NCBI GenBank assembly: GCA_030549775.1
Contig: CM060172.1
Span: 60,740,023-60,804,022 of the forward strand
Length of the DNA: 64,000 bases
Direction: 5' to 3'
Origin: Tamarix chinensis
Taxonomy: Eukaryota > Streptophyta > Magnoliopsida > Caryophyllales > Tamaricaceae
Shown: positions 60,954 through 64,000 of the stretch, in pieces
How the letters are laid out: every line of letters starts with the position of its first letter
Position numbering within the stretch: the stretch's first letter is position 1
Translations under genes and position numbers: made by a program
The notes under the pieces: model-generated
Database searches by the model: none
Told to the model about the DNA's origin: nothing
What the model saw: only the letters and a program-made list of their open reading frames with translations

Positions 60954-63900
60954 ACCTCCCTCACCTGAGCCATCATCGACCTCGATGATGAGAGAAGACA
61001 AATATTGCTCAATTGTGTCCTTGAACTGCCACAAATCTTCTGCCTTCTCCCAGCTATCCTGACTCTCGGGTAGCCCCTTCCATCGAACTAGGTAGTCTTT
61101 GTAGTTGGGCATGCCACGCCTCTTGACTATCCAATCGTCGAGGATCTTCTCAACCTCCCGATCAAAGGAAGTCACATTCGTGGGAGGAGCGCGCTTGGAC
61201 TCCTTTCTCGAAGGATCTTCCTTGTCTTCATAATATGGCTTGAGTAAGCTCACATGGAAGACCGGGTGTACCTTGAGCTGGGTGGTAGCTCTATCTGGTA
61301 GGACACCTTTCCTACCTTCTTTGTGATAGGATAGGGCCCTTCGTATCTCCTCACCAAGCCTTTGTGGACTTGGCGATATGCTTTTAATACCTGCGGTGAC
61401 AACTTCACCATCATCAAGTCTCCCTCCTTAAACTCTAAAGGCCTTCGATCCTTGCCTGCCCACTTTTTCATCTTCCTCAAAGCCTTCTCTAGGTGTGCCT
61501 TGGCTAGGTCAAGTTGTTCTTGCCATCCGTGTGCAAAGGTGTGTGCCGCTGGACTACTCCCCTTATAACTCTTGGTCACCGTGTGTGGAGTGAAGGGTTG
61601 GTGCCTTCTCTAGGTGTGCCTTGGCTAGGTCAAGTTGTTCTTGCCATCCGTGTGCAAAGGTGTGTGCCGCTGGACTACTCCCCTTATAACTCTTGGTCAC
61701 CGTGTGTGGAGTGAAGGGTTGGTGCCCCATGACCAACTCAAACGGACTATGCCCGGTGGGCTCACTCCTTTGTAGGTTGTAAGAGAATTGAGCCACATCA
61801 ACTAACTTGGCCCAATCCCTTTGATTGGCACTCACAAAGTGCCTTAGGTACATTTCCACTAAGGCATTCACCCTTTCGGTTTGCCCATTTGTCTGCAGGT
61901 GAAAACTCATGGAGAAATGGAGCTCGGACCCCATCATCTTAAATAACTCCCTCCAGAACTTGGCAGTGAATCGGGGATCCCTATCACTGATGATGGATTG
62001 AGGCAACCCCCAGTACTTCACTACGTTCTTGAAGAACAACTGGGCGCACAAATCTACCGTACAATCTCTTGGGGCAGGGATGAATGTCCCATATTTTCTC
62101 AATCTATCAACCACCACCATTATTGATCCATATCCTTCAGATGTTGGGAGTGCCGAGATAAAGTCCATCGAGACACTTTCCCAAGGTCTTTCGGGAATGG
62201 GTAAGGGCTCCAACAATCCTGCGGGACATCTCTACTCGTTCTTGTCTTGTTGGCAAACAAGACAAGTCCTCACGTAACCTTCCACATTATCCCGCATCTG
62301 CGGCCAATAGTAAGCATCTTCAATAAGAGCGAGGGTGTGTTTCATACTTGGGTTTCCGGCCCATTTGGAATCGTGGCACTCCTTCATTATGTCCCTTCGC
62401 AAGTTTCCCCACCTGGGTATGAAGAGACGGTTTCCCACAGTGCATAGTACTCCATTCTATTCCCAGAATCTCCGAGTCCTCCCTTCCTTTGCCATCTCCA
62501 TTAAGCTCTTGGAAAAGGCGTCATGCACCATTCCTTCCTTGAATCATTCTAGGATGTCTCCCGTAGGACCGCTTATACTGGCAATCATCTTGCGACTTAG
62601 TGCATCAGCCACCACGTTGGCACTTCCGGGTTTGTACTCCATCTTGTAATCGAATTCTGCTAAGAAGTCCTACCAACGGGCTTGCTTGGGACTCAGCTTC
62701 TTTTGGTTCTGGAAGTATCTTGTTGCCACGTTATCCATTTTGATCACGAACCTACTTCCGAGAAGGTAATGCCTCCATACCCGCAAGTAGTGAATGATGG
62801 CGGTCATCTCCTTGTCATGCACCAGATACCGTCTTTCAGTATCATTTAGCTTGCGGCTTTCAAAAGCTATCAAATGCCTTTCCTGCATAAGAAATCCCCC
62901 AATAGCATAATCGGAGGCATCCGTGTGTACCTCAAAATCCTTAGAGTAGTCGGGGAGGCTCAAGACTGGCTCTTCCATCACGGCCTTCTTTAGGTCTTCA
63001 AAAGCCTTCGCACACTCCTCATCCCAACTCCATGGGACCTTCTTCTTTAATATATTTGTGAGGGGTGTGGCCCTTCCCAAATACCCTTGAATGAATCTCC
63101 GGTAGTAGTTTACTAGGCCAAGGAAGCAACGGAGTTCAGACACATTCTTCGGGGCTTCCCATTCTTGGATAGCCCGAACCTTGGCTGTATCCATCCCTAT
63201 CTTTCCATCCTTGATTTAGTGGCCTAGGAACTTCACCTCAGTGAGAGTGAAGGAGCACTTCTCCTTCTTTACGTAGAGCTCGTTCTCCCTTAGAAGTTGG
63301 AAGACCTTCCTCAAGTGCTCGACATGGTCTTCCAAGGTCTCACTGTAGACCACTATATCATCCAGGTATACCACTACGAACTTATCCAAGTAGGGATGGA
63401 AAATCTTATTCATAATAGTGCAAAAATTTGCGGGGGCATTTGTGAGACCGAAAGGCATAACAAGGAATTCATAAGAGCCATACCTTGTTACACATGCAGT
63501 CTTCGGCTCGTCTCCTTTGGCAATCCTCACTTGCCAATACCCCAATCGCATATCCATTTTGGTGAAGTACCTTGCCTTTCCAAGCCGATCAAACAAGTCA
63601 TCTATCAAGGGCAAGGGATACTTATTCTTCACCGTAATCTTGTTAAGTTCCTGACAATCCACACACATTCGAAGAGAGCCTCTTGCTTCTTCTGGAATAG
63701 CACGGGGGCACCATAGGGGGCTTTCGAGGGACGGATGAACCCAACATCAAGTAGGTCCTTTAGTTGCTTCCTCAATTCCTCCAACTCAGGCGGGCTCATT
63801 CGGTAAGGACTTTGTGAGGGTGGTTTGGCTCCCGGTTCCAACTCGATGGCATGATCCACCTCTCTCCTTGGTGGAAGCTTCTTGGGTAGCTCGGCGGGCA

Positions 63901-64000
63901 TTATGTCCTTAAAATCATGGAGGACTTGTTGCACTTCCTTAGGCACCTCCATGGGTGATGGGGACTCCTCCTCAATCACCGAAGCCAAGTAGTAGACTTC
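60936..64000 (-). pseudogene. Chromovirus (Ty3/gypsy) pol polyprotein, decayed, 5' part beyond window
   Basis: Read right to left, the region encodes reverse transcriptase (PPRREVDHAIELEPG, then VVYLDDIVVYS with the YxDD-type core), RNase H (HTDASDYAIGG), integrase (zinc-finger HDSKWAGN...CLVC; catalytic MDFISALP, SDRDPRF, NGQTERVN) and a C-terminal chromodomain (ILDDWIVKRRG, YLVRWKGLP). The order RT-RNaseH-integrase marks Ty3/gypsy and the chromodomain marks a chromovirus, perhaps Reina or Galadriel-like. The frame is broken by frameshifts near 63680 and 61280, stops at 63216, 62670, 62544, 62457 and 62232, and a 121-bp tandem duplication at 61482-61723. The last codons overlap the 3' LTR by about 18 bp. 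Gag, protease and the 5' LTR lie beyond the right edge. Confidence 0.9.
61482..61723. repeat. Perfect 121-bp tandem duplication in the integrase region
   Basis: 61482-61602 and 61603-61723 are identical by eye. Because 121 is not a multiple of three, it shifts the frame. Identity of the copies means either a recent event or an assembly error. Confidence 0.9.

Noticed and set aside
61362..63716. Plus-strand frames across the retrotransposon
   Set aside because: Antisense readings of the minus-strand pol region, without conserved domains.

Overview
This window is plant nuclear DNA. The evidence is spliced genes with GT-AG introns, AT-rich intergenic DNA with many trinucleotide microsatellites, LTR retrotransposons (chromodomain Ty3/gypsy, Cassandra-like TRIM, very long solo LTRs), CACTA transposon remnants carrying a Ulp1-protease gene, MITEs, and a nuclear copy of the plastid gene petA. 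I cannot name the species; nothing seen separates monocot from eudicot securely. Only one host gene is supported. Everything else recognisable is mobile-element or repeat DNA.

Layout. 1-6395 (minus): the 5' part of a gene for a very large Glu-rich repeat protein (at least 1845 residues), in two exons with an 860-bp intron and running off the left edge; its promoter and leader lie at about 6396-6890. 6900-15600: gene-free DNA with two MITE-like families and degenerate GGGT/GGATAC repeats. 15600-21985: an AT-rich repeat array split by a 4.46-kb solo LTR with a perfect 5-bp target duplication. 23421-32121: a nested pair, a 5.5-kb solo LTR inside an older, related LTR. 32270-35552: a decayed CACTA element with a clear 3' terminus. 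34640-35310 and 56430-57200: two inverted copies of an unnamed GGGT-armed dispersed repeat. 40055-about 44330: two minus-strand members of the long-LTR family. 46024-47565: four Cassandra-type LTRs, each carrying a 5S-rRNA-like segment, in tandem with primer sites between them. 48366-53712: a CACTA-type element with hairpin subterminal repeats and an 11-exon Ulp1-type pseudogene whose catalytic cysteine codon is changed. 58906-59741: two MITEs. 59875-60421: petA fragment of plastid origin. 60422-64000: 3' LTR and decayed polyprotein of a chromodomain Ty3/gypsy element that inserted into the petA copy.

The window is therefore a record of nested insertions next to one expanding repeat-protein gene. 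The points most worth following are the higher-order 31-residue repeat array, the conserved hairpin minisatellite shared by the long LTRs, the five-unit heat-shock-element match in the chromovirus LTR, and the unnamed dispersed repeat. Element names rest on motifs read by eye; no database search was possible.
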